A DNA stretch of 55,420 bases, taken from positions 1 through 55,420 of the forward strand of contig NZ_LWQU01000119.1 of NCBI RefSeq assembly GCF_001650635.1, given 5' to 3'. Below are positions 35,043 to 43,479 of the stretch, piece after piece. Each line of letters starts with the position of its first letter. The first letter of the stretch is position 1. A program made the translations under genes and the position numbers. This stretch comes from Magnetospirillum moscoviense (GTDB taxonomy: Bacteria > Pseudomonadota > Alphaproteobacteria > Rhodospirillales > Magnetospirillaceae). The notes under the pieces were generated by a model. The model searched no databases. It saw nothing but the letters and a program-made list of their open reading frames with translations, and was not told the DNA's origin.

Positions 35043-35072
35043 TTAACAACAGCCGCCGGAAATGGTTAATAT
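35043..35072 (+). promoter_or_regulatory. Promoter candidate of ctrA with TTAA half-sites
   Basis: TTAACA (35043-35048), an 18-base spacer and TAATAT (35067-35072). TTAA occurs at both boxes (35043 and 35066), 23 bases apart, which is not the TTAA-N7-TTAA of full CtrA sites. The leader then runs to ATG 35129 with AGGGA upstream. Confidence 0.45.
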
Positions 35073-35128
35073 ACGCCCGCGAAGGTTACCACATCCTCAA
35101 TGGACCCCGCCGAACAGGGATTGCCACG

Positions 35129-35857
35129 ATGCGCGTGTTGGTGGTCGAAGACGACCGGATGATGACCCAGTTGATCGAGACGATGCTGAAGGCCGAAGGC
35201 ATGGTGGTCGATTCCACCGCGCTGGGCGAGGACGGGCTGGAAATCGGCAAGCTCTACGATTACGACATCATCTTGCTGGATCTGATGCTGCCCGACATGG
35301 ACGGCTACGAGGTGCTGCGCCGACTCAGGTCATCGCGCATCGAGACGCCGGTGCTGATCCTGTCGGGGCTGACCGAGCCGGACAAGAAGATCAAGGGCCT
35401 GGGCTTCGGCGCCGACGATTACCTGACCAAGCCGTTCGACAAGGGCGAATTGGTGGCCCGCATCCAGGCCATCGTGCGCCGCTCGAAGGGCCACGCCCAG
35501 TCGGTGATCAAGACCGGCAAGCTGGCGGTCAACCTGGATCAGCGCACGGTGGATTCCGAAGGCGAGCCCCTGCACCTGACCGCCAAGGAATACGGCATCC
35601 TGGAACTGTTGAGCTTGCGCAAGGGCCAGACCCTGACCAAAGAGCAATTCCTGAACCACCTGTATGGCGGCATCGACGAGCCCGAATTGAAGATCATCGA
35701 CGTCTTCATCTGCAAGCTCAGAAAGAAGTTGTCCACCGCCACCGGCGGCGACAACTATATCGAGACGGTGTGGGGGCGCGGCTACGTGTTGCGCGACCCG
35801 GAAACCGTCCCCGCCAAGACCACACTGGGCCGCCCGGAACCCTCGTCCGCCCATTGA
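35129..35857 (+). CDS. ctrA: Cell-cycle and motility regulator CtrA
   Basis: OmpR-type response regulator, 242 residues. Receiver with phospho-acceptor D51 in [11 protein letters not shown] and lysine in LTKPFDK; then a winged-helix DNA-binding domain. Stretches such as [31 protein letters not shown] and [20 protein letters not shown] are the nearly invariant CtrA sequence. In Caulobacter it controls the cell cycle; in magnetospirilla and relatives it governs mainly motility, which fits fliI-fliJ next door. The tail is RPEPSSAH and lacks the C-terminal Ala-Ala that marks Caulobacter CtrA for ClpXP. Upstream kinase CckA is not in the window. Confidence 0.97.
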   Translation: MRVLVVEDDRMMTQLIETMLKAEGMVVDSTALGEDGLEIGKLYDYDIILLDLMLPDMDGYEVLRRLRSSRIETPVLILSGLTEPDKKIKGLGFGADDYLTKPFDKGELVARIQAIVRRSKGHAQSVIKTGKLAVNLDQRTVDSEGEPLHLTAKEYGILELLSLRKGQTLTKEQFLNHLYGGIDEPELKIIDVFICKLRKKLSTATGGDNYIETVWGRGYVLRDPETVPAKTTLGRPEPSSAH

Positions 35858-35960
35858 CGGCGGCGGTTTCCGTCTCCAAATGGACGCTTGACGCTGCGGA
35901 CGCGAAGGCGTTTGCTGGTCAGCACAGCGCGGTGCCGCCCCCCACTTGTCAAGGAATCCC

Positions 35961-37328
35961 ATGTCCGCACCGGCCAAACCCAGCGGCGAGCCGATCACGT
36001 CGAAGCGTCAGTTGGTTGAGTACATCGAATCGGGCTGCAAGCCGGCCGAGGCCTGGCGCATCGGCACCGAGCACGAGAAGTTCGGCTTCACCATGGACGA
36101 TTTGCGCCCGCTGGCCTATGAGGGCGAGCGTGGTATCCGCGCCATGCTGGAAGGCCTGTCGCGCTTCGGCTGGCGCCCGGTGCTGGAAAACGGCACCCTG
36201 ATCGCCCTGATCGACGATACCGGCTCGTCGGTGACGCTGGAACCGGGCGGGCAGCTGGAATTGTCGGGCGCGCCGTTGGAAACCATCCATCAGACCTGCG
36301 TCGAGACCTATACCCACCTGAAGCAGGTCAAGGACGTCGCCGCCCCCTTGGATATCGGCTTCCTGGGCGTCGGCTTCCAGCCGAAATGGCGCCGCGAGGA
36401 CACGCCCTGGATGCCCAAGGGCCGCTATCGCATCATGCGCGACTACATGCCCAAGCGCGGATCGAAGGGGCTGGATATGATGCTGAGGACCTGCACCGTG
36501 CAGGTCAACCTGGATTTCGCCTCGGAAGCCGACATGGTGCGCAAGTTCCAGGTCTCGCTGGCGCTGCAGCCGTTGGCCACCGCGCTGTTCGCCAGTTCGC
36601 CCTTCATCGAGGGCAAGCCGTCGGGCCTGCTGTCGACCCGCTCCGACGTGTGGACCGACACCGATCCCGACCGTTGCGGCATGCTGCCTTTCGTGTTCGA
36701 GCCGGGCTTCGGCTTCGAACGCTATGTCGATTACATGCTGGATGTGCCGATGTATTTCGTCTATCGCGACGGCCAGTACATCGACGCCTCGGGCCAGTCG
36801 TTCAGGGATTTCATGAATGGCCGCCTGCCGGCCCTGCCCGGCCAGGTCCCGACCATCGGCGATTGGATGGACCATCTGACCACCGCCTTCCCGGAAGTGC
36901 GTCTGAAGAAATATCTGGAAATGCGGGGTGCCGACAGCGGTCCGTGGCGGCGCATCTGCGCCCTGCCGGCCCTGTGGGTCGGCCTGCTTTACGACACCGC
37001 CGCCCTGGATGGCGCCTGGGATCTGGTCAAGGATTGGTCGATCGAGGAACGCGAAAGCTTGCGCACCGCCGTCCCGCGCGAGGGATTGTCCGCCCGCGTC
37101 GGCGGCCGCAGCCTGGAAGAGATCGGGGAAGACGTGCTGGACCTGGCGGCGATCGGCCTGAAGAACCGTGCCCGCCTCTCGGAATCGGGCCGTGACGAAA
37201 GCATCTATCTCGAGCCGCTGATGGCCATCTTGCAATCGGGCCGGACGCCGGCCGAGGAGATGCTGGAAGCCTTTAACGGCCGCTGGCAGGGGAGCGTCGA
37301 CCCCTTGTTTGCCGAGTATGCGTACTAA
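35961..37328 (+). CDS. gshA: Glutamate-cysteine ligase (plant/alphaproteobacterial type)
   Basis: First enzyme of glutathione synthesis: joins L-glutamate and L-cysteine with ATP in the cytoplasm. The 455-residue product has the GCS2-family landmarks WRIGTEHEKFGF, LENGTLIALIDDTGSSVTLEPGGQLELSGAP, MLRTCTVQVNLDF and ALFASSPFIEGKPSG. Size agrees with the plant-like enzymes of the alphaproteobacteria, distinct from E. coli GshA. ATG 35961 has AAGGA six bases upstream. The chorismate mutase gene follows 12 bases later and probably shares its transcript. Confidence 0.93.
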   Translation: MSAPAKPSGEPITSKRQLVEYIESGCKPAEAWRIGTEHEKFGFTMDDLRPLAYEGERGIRAMLEGLSRFGWRPVLENGTLIALIDDTGSSVTLEPGGQLELSGAPLETIHQTCVETYTHLKQVKDVAAPLDIGFLGVGFQPKWRREDTPWMPKGRYRIMRDYMPKRGSKGLDMMLRTCTVQVNLDFASEADMVRKFQVSLALQPLATALFASSPFIEGKPSGLLSTRSDVWTDTDPDRCGMLPFVFEPGFGFERYVDYMLDVPMYFVYRDGQYIDASGQSFRDFMNGRLPALPGQVPTIGDWMDHLTTAFPEVRLKKYLEMRGADSGPWRRICALPALWVGLLYDTAALDGAWDLVKDWSIEERESLRTAVPREGLSARVGGRSLEEIGEDVLDLAAIGLKNRARLSESGRDESIYLEPLMAILQSGRTPAEEMLEAFNGRWQGSVDPLFAEYAY

Positions 37329-37340
37329 GGAGAGCTAGAA

Positions 37341-37637
37341 ATGGCCCACTGCAAGGACCTGAACGACGTCCGCGCCCATATCGACCGCCTGGATCGCCAG
37401 ATCGTGCCGCTGCTGGCCGAGCGCGCCACCTATGTCGCCCAGGCCCCCAACTTCAAGGCGACCAAGCATCAGGTGGTCGATCGCGACCGCATCGAGGAGG
37501 TGATCTCGAAGGTCCGCCATCTGGCCAACGAAGAAGGCTGCGATCCGACGCTGATCGAGAACATCTACCGCGCCATGATCGACGCCTACATCGTCTTCGA
37601 GGCCAAAGTCTTCCTGGACGTCCACCCCGAGAAATAG
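37341..37637 (+). CDS. AroQ-type chorismate mutase, PchB-like
   Basis: A 98-residue helical enzyme of the AroQ fold. NDVRAHIDRLDRQIVPLLAER with the family arginine, YVAQAPNFKATK with a lysine, and DRDRIEEVI make the active site; the order and spacing resemble PchB, the isochorismate-pyruvate lyase with chorismate mutase side activity. No salicylate or siderophore genes are adjacent, so plain chorismate mutase is the likelier role, giving prephenate for phenylalanine and tyrosine (prephenate is also the oxygen donor for UbiUV). A strong AAGGAG precedes ATG 37341. Confidence 0.82.
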   Translation: MAHCKDLNDVRAHIDRLDRQIVPLLAERATYVAQAPNFKATKHQVVDRDRIEEVISKVRHLANEEGCDPTLIENIYRAMIDAYIVFEAKVFLDVHPEK

Positions 37638-37659
37638 GCCCAGGGCGCGGATGCCCCCG

Positions 37660-38664
37660 TTAAGGCGTCATCCCCGCATCGAAATAATAGCTGGAAGCGC
37701 CGCCATGCAGCTGGATGCCCATGCGGGCGATCGCCTTGGCGTCCAGCTTGATCAGGCGGCCGCGGCTGTTGGCCTCGGCCAGCAGCTTCTGGGTCGATGG
37801 CTGCCACAGCGCCTTGGTGATGTCGTAGATCAGGGCGTCGGGCTGCTCGGCGCCGGTGACCAGGGCGACGCCGACATCCAGTGTCAGGTTGGCGTCGTGG
37901 ACGCCTTCGTACAAGGCGGCCGGGATGCTGCCGACCTGGAAGAACGGCATCTGGGACAGGATCTTCTCGGCCTCGGGGCCCGAGATCGGCACCAGGTCGA
38001 TGGCAGTGGTCTTGGCCAACTCGGCGACGGTCGGGACCGGATAGGCATCGACCACCAGCATGGCGTCCAACTGGCCGTTCGCCATGGCATCGGCCGCCGG
38101 GCCGGGCTTCAGGAACGACAGCTTGACCTGATTCTCGACCACGCCATAGGCGGTCAACAGCATGCGGCCATGCACCAGCGACCCGGAATCCTTTTCGCCG
38201 AACGACACCCGCTTGCCCTTGAGGTCGCGCACGTTTTTGATCTTGGCATCCTTGCGGGCGACCAGGTGCATGCTTTCCGGATACAGCATGGCGATGCCGC
38301 GCAGGTTCTGCACCGCACCCTTGGCCTTGTAGATGCCCGAGCCGTGATAGGCCCAATAGGCGATATCGGCCTGGACCAGGGCGGCATCCAGCCGCTTGGC
38401 GCCGATGGCCTCGACATTGGCGATCGAGCCACCGGTCGACTTGGCCACCGCCACCATGCCCGGCACGCCGCAGCTGCCGCCCTTCTCGCACTCGCGCGAA
38501 CCCGGCGGGTTCGACAGCGCGTTGGCGATCAGGCCGCCGATGGGAAAGCGCGTCTCGCCGGTCGGACCGGTTCCCAACTGAAAGAATCGAATGTCGGCCG
38601 CCTGGGCGACAGAGACAAGAAACGTCGCCACCAGGGCGAAAGCAATCAGTCGGGCGCGGGTCAC
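37660..38664 (-). CDS. TAXI-family TRAP transporter solute-binding protein (orphan)
   Basis: A 334-residue periplasmic protein with a Sec signal peptide (LIAFALVATFLVSVAQA, cleaved about residue 22). FQLGTGPTGETRFPIGGLIANAL, NVEAIGAKRLDAALVQADIAYWAYHG and GSSYYF-like segments are those of the TAXI family, whose members bind dicarboxylates or amino acids for TRAP transporters. No TRAP permease gene lies beside it, so it may serve a distant permease or act as a sensor. GTG 38664 follows GGAGG by nine bases; earlier in-frame starts lack a ribosome site. Confidence 0.88.
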   Translation of the reverse strand: MTRARLIAFALVATFLVSVAQAADIRFFQLGTGPTGETRFPIGGLIANALSNPPGSRECEKGGSCGVPGMVAVAKSTGGSIANVEAIGAKRLDAALVQADIAYWAYHGSGIYKAKGAVQNLRGIAMLYPESMHLVARKDAKIKNVRDLKGKRVSFGEKDSGSLVHGRMLLTAYGVVENQVKLSFLKPGPAADAMANGQLDAMLVVDAYPVPTVAELAKTTAIDLVPISGPEAEKILSQMPFFQVGSIPAALYEGVHDANLTLDVGVALVTGAEQPDALIYDITKALWQPSTQKLLAEANSRGRLIKLDAKAIARMGIQLHGGASSYYFDAGMTP

Positions 38665-38825
38665 GGGAAGGGTCCTCCGGTTCGGGCGGGGTGACGCTGG
38701 CCCCAATATACCGCGTCACATTAAAATGTCCTTATATAATCGCGGTAATTTCGCAGTTTCCCACGATCACTTTTCACGGCAATATGGCCGCGCAACCGGC
38801 TTCGGGCCACGAGATCGATGGATGG

Positions 38826-38875
38826 TGCACTGACTTGTTCAATGGGTCAGTGTGCTTTTTGAACAAGTCAGTGCA
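38826..38875 (+). promoter_or_regulatory. Perfect 17-bp inverted repeat ending three bases before the ribosome site
   Basis: Arms 38826-38842 (TGCACTGACTTGTTCAA) and 38859-38875 are exact complements with a 16-base loop, itself containing another partial copy (GTCAGTG). The Shine-Dalgarno AGGGG begins at 38878 and ATG is 38887. Either a leader hairpin that controls translation or a large protein-binding dyad. The rest of 38665-38825 shows no clear promoter. Confidence 0.7.
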
Positions 38876-38886
38876 ACAGGGGTTCG

Positions 38887-39909
38887 ATGGACGAAGAGCT
38901 TAGTGCGATAGCCGACAGCGACATGGATTCCATGTTCGTGTTGCCGCTGTCGATCATTCCGTTGCAGACGCCGGCTTTGCAAAGCGCCAAGCTGATCAAG
39001 AACGTGCGCCTGAAGAGCGTGATCGAAATCTTCCAAGACGCCCAGACCGGGTCGGGCCAGGTCGATATCGATAGCCTGCCGCGCATGTTCAATTGGCCGG
39101 ATATCGAACTGCATCCCGATCACGCCGTCTTGCGTCGATTGGCGTTGCTGCCCAGCTACGACGTCTATTCGCTGCGCATTTCCTTGCGCGAGCACGGCAT
39201 TCCGGTGAACGATTATTCCGCCCTGAAGCTGTCGCCGGACAAGGCCGCCGAGCTGACCAAGTACATGATGATGTTCACCCGGCCGCTGCTGAAGCTGATC
39301 TATGCCGACGAGGCGGTGAACGTCAATACCTACGAGGATTTGCTGCAGCTGTTCCGCGACCCCGACGTGCGCAAGGCTCGCCAGCGGCTGGAACAGATGG
39401 CCTCCAGCCTGAACATCGATATCTTCGAGGTGCCGCGCTTCCTGGAAGATTACGGCGACACCTTCCTGTCGCTGTCCTATTTCCGCCACTGCCTGGACCG
39501 GCTGGAACCCTATTTCACCGCCTGCGTCGAATCGATGAAGCCGATCCGCACCCATTTCCAGCTCAGGCAGGATGCCGGTCTGATGAAGACCTGCGACACC
39601 ATCGAGGACACCATCAACAACATGTCGGCGGCCATCACCGGCCGCCTGGAAGTGTTCGAGACGCGCACCCGCGAGATGTGGGGCAACCTGAACCAGGAAG
39701 AGTTCCGCCAGGTCAAGACGCTGATCGAGCGCTATCACGTCACCATCGGATCGGTGCTGTGCGGCCTGACGGTGAAGATGAATTCCTTCGCCCGCATGTT
39801 CCCGCGCCCCAACATGGGCGGCCCGGTCAAACGCGCCGACTTCATGGCCTCGGAAATGATCCAGGGCATCGGCCAGATCCGCCAGGCGGAAAAAACCTTC
39901 GCGATATGA
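38887..39909 (+). CDS. Unknown soluble protein with structured 5' leader
   Basis: A 340-residue protein with no family I know. N-terminal region acidic; then LKSVIEIFQDAQTGSG, an INRLALLPSYD-type helix, a long helical middle (LEQMASSLNIDIFEVPRFLEDYG; YFRHCLDRLEPYFTACVESM) and a C-terminal EFRQVKTLIERYHVTIG. No signal peptide or membrane helix. Start ATG 38887 with AGGGG four bases upstream. The large perfect repeat just before it suggests tight control. It ends 4 bases before the convergent hyfI-like gene. Codon use is normal for the window. Confidence 0.7.
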   Translation: MDEELSAIADSDMDSMFVLPLSIIPLQTPALQSAKLIKNVRLKSVIEIFQDAQTGSGQVDIDSLPRMFNWPDIELHPDHAVLRRLALLPSYDVYSLRISLREHGIPVNDYSALKLSPDKAAELTKYMMMFTRPLLKLIYADEAVNVNTYEDLLQLFRDPDVRKARQRLEQMASSLNIDIFEVPRFLEDYGDTFLSLSYFRHCLDRLEPYFTACVESMKPIRTHFQLRQDAGLMKTCDTIEDTINNMSAAITGRLEVFETRTREMWGNLNQEEFRQVKTLIERYHVTIGSVLCGLTVKMNSFARMFPRPNMGGPVKRADFMASEMIQGIGQIRQAEKTFAI

Positions 39910-39913
39910 TCCC

Positions 39914-40456
39914 CTACCTTCCGTCCACCCGCTGCAGCAAGGCCAGCAAGCCGGACAGCAGCGCGGTCGGTGTCGGCGGACAGCCGGGGATGTGCAGGTC
40001 GACCGGCACGATGGCCGACACCCCGCCCGCCACCGCATAGGAACCGGCAAAGCAGCCGCCGTCACGCCCGCAATCGCCCATCGCCACCACCCAGCGCGGG
40101 TTGGGCGTGGCGTCATAGGTGCGGCGCAGGGCTTCGGCCATGTTCCAGGCGACCGGACCGGTGACCAGCAAAACGTCGGCATGGCGCGGACTGGCGACGA
40201 AGCGAATGCCGAAGCGTTCCAGGTCGTAAACCGGATTGTTGACGGCGTGGATTTCCAGCTCGCAGCCATTGCAGCTGCCGGCATCGACGGCGCGGATCGC
40301 CAGGCTGCGGCCCAGGCGGGCGCGCGACAGATCGCCCAGGCTATCGCCCAGTTCCATCAGCCCGGCCGGATCGGGATCGGGCGCGCCCTTCATGGTCAGC
40401 GGCCCGCGCAGCAGGTGGCGGGCGATGATGCGGGCGATCGGCGGAATCAGCGGCAT
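39914..40456 (-). CDS. HyfI/NuoB-like [4Fe-4S] subunit of an Ehr-type complex
   Basis: A 180-residue NuoB-family protein carrying a [4Fe-4S] cluster next to the large subunit. Cysteines 62 and 65 (SCNGCELE), 129 (MGDCGR) and 159 (IPGCPPTP) have the right spacing; an additional C135 is present. The cluster is complete, unlike the NiFe site of its partner. Length and motif order match small subunits of group 4 hydrogenases. Start one base after the stop of the large-subunit gene; last gene of the six-gene operon. Confidence 0.9.
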   Translation of the reverse strand: MPLIPPIARIIARHLLRGPLTMKGAPDPDPAGLMELGDSLGDLSRARLGRSLAIRAVDAGSCNGCELEIHAVNNPVYDLERFGIRFVASPRHADVLLVTGPVAWNMAEALRRTYDATPNPRWVVAMGDCGRDGGCFAGSYAVAGGVSAIVPVDLHIPGCPPTPTALLSGLLALLQRVDGR

Positions 40457-40457
40457 G

Positions 40458-41978
40458 TCACGAATCCTGGCCCGAATAGGAACAATTGAACGACTTGTTG
40501 CACAACGGGAAGTCGGCGACGATGTTGCCCTCGATGGCGGCTTCCAGCAGCGGCCATTGGAACCAGGACGGATCGTGGGCATGCAGCCGCACGATCTTGC
40601 CGGCTTCCGACACCCGCACCCACACCACCACGTCGCCGCGGAAGCTTTCGACCACCGCCACCCCCTCGCCGGCACCGCGAAGGGCCACCGGCGTCGCGAT
40701 CGGGCCGGGCTGCATGGCGGCCAGGATCTGCTCGATCAGGGACAACGAGGCCTTGATCTCCTCGGCGCGGATCATCAGGCGGGCATGGACGTCGCCGTCG
40801 CTCATCACCGGCACGGTGAAGGTCAGGTCTTCGTACGGCGGATAGCCGGGATTGCGCCGGGCATCCTGGCCGCGCGACGAGGCGCGCCCGACGAAGCCGC
40901 CGGCGGCGAAACGATGCGCCAGCGCGCCGGACAGGAAGCCGGTCCCGGTGGTGCGGTCCAACAGAGACGGCGTCTCGTCGTAAAGCTGCATGGCGCGGTG
41001 GAAGCCCTTCTTCACCGCATGCCGGGCGTGGTGCAGGATGGAAGGGCCATCGTCGGGCAGGTCGCGGGCGACGCCGCCGGGGATGATCTGGTCCATCAGC
41101 AGGCGATGGCCGAAACAGGCGGCGTTGGCCCGCAGCACCGTCTCGCGCAGCGCGCCCAGATGGGACAGCATGATCGAGAAGGCGGCGTCGTTGCAGATGG
41201 CGCCGATGTCGAACAGATGGTTGGCGATGCGCTCGCACTCGGCCATCAAGGCCCGCAGCCATACCGCGCGCGGCGGCGGCTCCAGCCCCAGGGCCGCCTC
41301 GACGGCGCGGGCGAAGGCCAGCGAATAGGCCACGGTGGCATCGCCCGAGACGCGGGCCACGATGCGGCCGGCATCATGAAGCGGCTTGCCGGCGGTCAGG
41401 CCGGCGATGCCCTTGTGGACATAACCCAGCCGCTGTTCCAGCCGCACCACCGTCTCGCCCTGGCAATGGAAGCGGAAATGGCCGGGCTCGATCACGCCGG
41501 CATGGACCGGGCCGACCGGGATCTGGTGCAGGCCGTCGCCTTCGGCGGTGTGGAAGCGATAAGTGGTGGCCTTGGCCTCGGCCTCGCGCGGCTTGCCCAG
41601 CGGGTGCTTGACGCCCCAGCGGCCATGTTCCAGCCACGGGCGCTGGTCCTCCAGCCCCTCGGGCACCAGGCCCCACAGGTCGCGGATGGCCCGCTCCAGC
41701 CGGATCGCCGATGGTCGCGCCTGGCCCAGGGCGAAGAACTTGCCGTCGGGGCAAGGATGCGACGCCACCGCGATGGCGCCTGAATCCTCGCCGCGCAGCA
41801 GGACGTGCACCTCGGCCGGCTCGCCCCATTCGGCCATGATTTCCCAGTTGGACACCGTCATCTGCTCGGCCAGCTTGCGCCAGGTGCGGGCATCCAGCTG
41901 GAAGCGCGGCCAGGGCTTGTGGCCCGCCACCTCGCGGCCGGCAGACAGAAACTCCATCAAGGTGATGTTGCCCATCAT
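40458..41978 (-). CDS. HyfG-like large subunit without NiFe cysteines
   Basis: A 506-residue fusion of a NuoC-like N-terminal part (about 1-130) and a NuoD/hydrogenase large-subunit part. The hydrogenase signatures are missing: the place of R-x-C-G-x-C is ARVSGDATVAYS at about 208-219, and the C-terminal D-P-C-x-x-C is replaced by CNKSFNCSYSGQD at 493-505. It therefore cannot bind NiFe in the known way and belongs with the energy-converting-hydrogenase-related (Ehr) or complex-I-like group. Quinone, ferredoxin or another partner is unknown. ATG 41978 or 41975; seven-base gap to the gene before. Confidence 0.88.
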   Translation of the reverse strand: MMGNITLMEFLSAGREVAGHKPWPRFQLDARTWRKLAEQMTVSNWEIMAEWGEPAEVHVLLRGEDSGAIAVASHPCPDGKFFALGQARPSAIRLERAIRDLWGLVPEGLEDQRPWLEHGRWGVKHPLGKPREAEAKATTYRFHTAEGDGLHQIPVGPVHAGVIEPGHFRFHCQGETVVRLEQRLGYVHKGIAGLTAGKPLHDAGRIVARVSGDATVAYSLAFARAVEAALGLEPPPRAVWLRALMAECERIANHLFDIGAICNDAAFSIMLSHLGALRETVLRANAACFGHRLLMDQIIPGGVARDLPDDGPSILHHARHAVKKGFHRAMQLYDETPSLLDRTTGTGFLSGALAHRFAAGGFVGRASSRGQDARRNPGYPPYEDLTFTVPVMSDGDVHARLMIRAEEIKASLSLIEQILAAMQPGPIATPVALRGAGEGVAVVESFRGDVVVWVRVSEAGKIVRLHAHDPSWFQWPLLEAAIEGNIVADFPLCNKSFNCSYSGQDS

Positions 41979-41985
41979 CGCGCGG

Positions 41986-43479
41986 TCATCCCAGCAATTT
42001 GGCCACGGCTTCGAACCACGCCACCAGGGGCGCCGGCAGCCACAGACCGGCGATCACCACCAGCGACATATGCAGCCACAAGGGCACCGTGGCCATCATG
42101 GTTCCCAGCCAGTTGCCGCCGCCATGGGCGCGGCGGTTGGGCGGCGGCGGCGGCCCGAACGCCATGCCCTGCAGGCGCGACACCAGGGCGCCGAAGGCCA
42201 GCAGCAGCCCGACCACCAGCGGCAGCGCCAGCAGCGGCTGCTTCGAGAAGGCCGAGGTGACGACCAGGAACTCGCTCATGAACACCCCCATCGGCGGCAG
42301 CCCGGCGATGGCCAGCACGGCGATGACGAAGCCCCAACCCAGCACCGGGTGGCTGGCGGTCAGACCGCGAATGTCGGCGATGCGCTTGGTGCCGGCATTC
42401 TGGGTGATGATGCCCACCGCGAAGAAGATCGCCGACTTGGTCAGGCTGTGCATGGTCATGTGCATCAGGCCGGCGAAGTTGGCCACCGCGCCGCCCAGCC
42501 CGAAGGCGAAGGTGATGACGCCCATATGCTCGATCGAGGAATAGGCGAACAGCCGCTTGATGTCGCCGCGCCGGTACAGCATGAAGCCCGACAGGAACAG
42601 GCTGGACAGTCCCATCATGATCATCAGCGGGCCAGGCGCCAGCGTCTCGGGATTGGTCGAGATCAGCATCTTGAAGCGAAGCAGCGCGTAAAGGGCGACG
42701 TTCAGCAGCAGCCCCGACAGCACCGCCGAGATCGGGGTCGGGCCTTCTGCGTGGGCGTCGGGCAGCCAGGCGTGCAAGGGGGCCAGACCGACCTTGGTGC
42801 CATACCCCACCAGCAGGAACACGAAGGCCAGGTTCAACAGGTCGGGGTGGAAGCCGGCCGCCTTGGTGATCAGCAGGGTCCAGGCCATGGCGTCGGCGCC
42901 GTCGCCCATCACCGGCTGGGCCGCCAGATAGACCAAGGTGGTGCCGAACAGCGCCAGGCCGATGCCGACCGAGCACAAGATGAAATATTTCCACGCAGCC
43001 TCGATGGCTTCGCGCGTGCGGTACAGGCTGACCATCAAGACGGTGGTCAGGGTCGCCGCCTCGATCGCTACCCACATCACGCCGATATTGTTGGCGACCA
43101 AGGCCAGCAGCATGGTGAACAAGAAGGCCTGATACATCGCGTGATAGAAACGCAGATGCATGTCCGACAGGTGCTTGGCCCGTGATTCCCGGCTGATATA
43201 GGCGGCCGAGAAGATCGACGTGGTGAAGCCGACGAAGGCGGTCAGCGCCACCAGATAGACGTTGAAATCGTCGATGAACAGCAATCGGGTCGGCTCGGGG
43301 CGGTGCTGGAACAGCACCAAGGACGACAGGAACGTCGCCCCCGACACCGCCACGTTCAGCCAGGTCGCCAGCCGCCAGCCCGGCAGGACGGCCAGAAAGC
43401 CGGCGGCCCCCAGCGGAATGGCCAGGATCCACAAGATCGGGTTGGCGGCGCCGGCCTGCATGGCCGCTGTCACGCTCAT
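41986..43479 (-). CDS. HyfF-like proton-pumping antiporter subunit
   Basis: A 497-residue integral membrane protein of the NuoL/M/N-Mrp family, about 14 helices. Marks: WVAIEAATLTTVLMVSLYRT, LLITKAAGFHPDLLNLAF, GYGTKVGLAPLHAWLPDAHAEGPTPISAVLSG (channel lysines and histidines), SLTKSAIFFAVG. The pattern H-A-E-G-P-T-P is the usual one in HyfF/NuoN-like subunits. Start ATG 43479 lies in a four-base ATGA overlap with the gene upstream. It should translocate H+ or Na+ in step with the soluble arm. Confidence 0.9.
   Translation of the reverse strand: MSVTAAMQAGAANPILWILAIPLGAAGFLAVLPGWRLATWLNVAVSGATFLSSLVLFQHRPEPTRLLFIDDFNVYLVALTAFVGFTTSIFSAAYISRESRAKHLSDMHLRFYHAMYQAFLFTMLLALVANNIGVMWVAIEAATLTTVLMVSLYRTREAIEAAWKYFILCSVGIGLALFGTTLVYLAAQPVMGDGADAMAWTLLITKAAGFHPDLLNLAFVFLLVGYGTKVGLAPLHAWLPDAHAEGPTPISAVLSGLLLNVALYALLRFKMLISTNPETLAPGPLMIMMGLSSLFLSGFMLYRRGDIKRLFAYSSIEHMGVITFAFGLGGAVANFAGLMHMTMHSLTKSAIFFAVGIITQNAGTKRIADIRGLTASHPVLGWGFVIAVLAIAGLPPMGVFMSEFLVVTSAFSKQPLLALPLVVGLLLAFGALVSRLQGMAFGPPPPPNRRAHGGGNWLGTMMATVPLWLHMSLVVIAGLWLPAPLVAWFEAVAKLLG

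Noticed and set aside
35043-35069. Full CtrA-binding site TTAA-N7-TTAA upstream of ctrA
   Set aside because: The two TTAA are 23 bases apart from start to start, so only half-sites are present.
39914-41978. Functional [NiFe] hydrogenase (hydrogenase 4)
   Set aside because: The large subunit lacks both CxxC motifs that hold the NiFe centre, and no maturation genes are present; annotated as Ehr-type instead.
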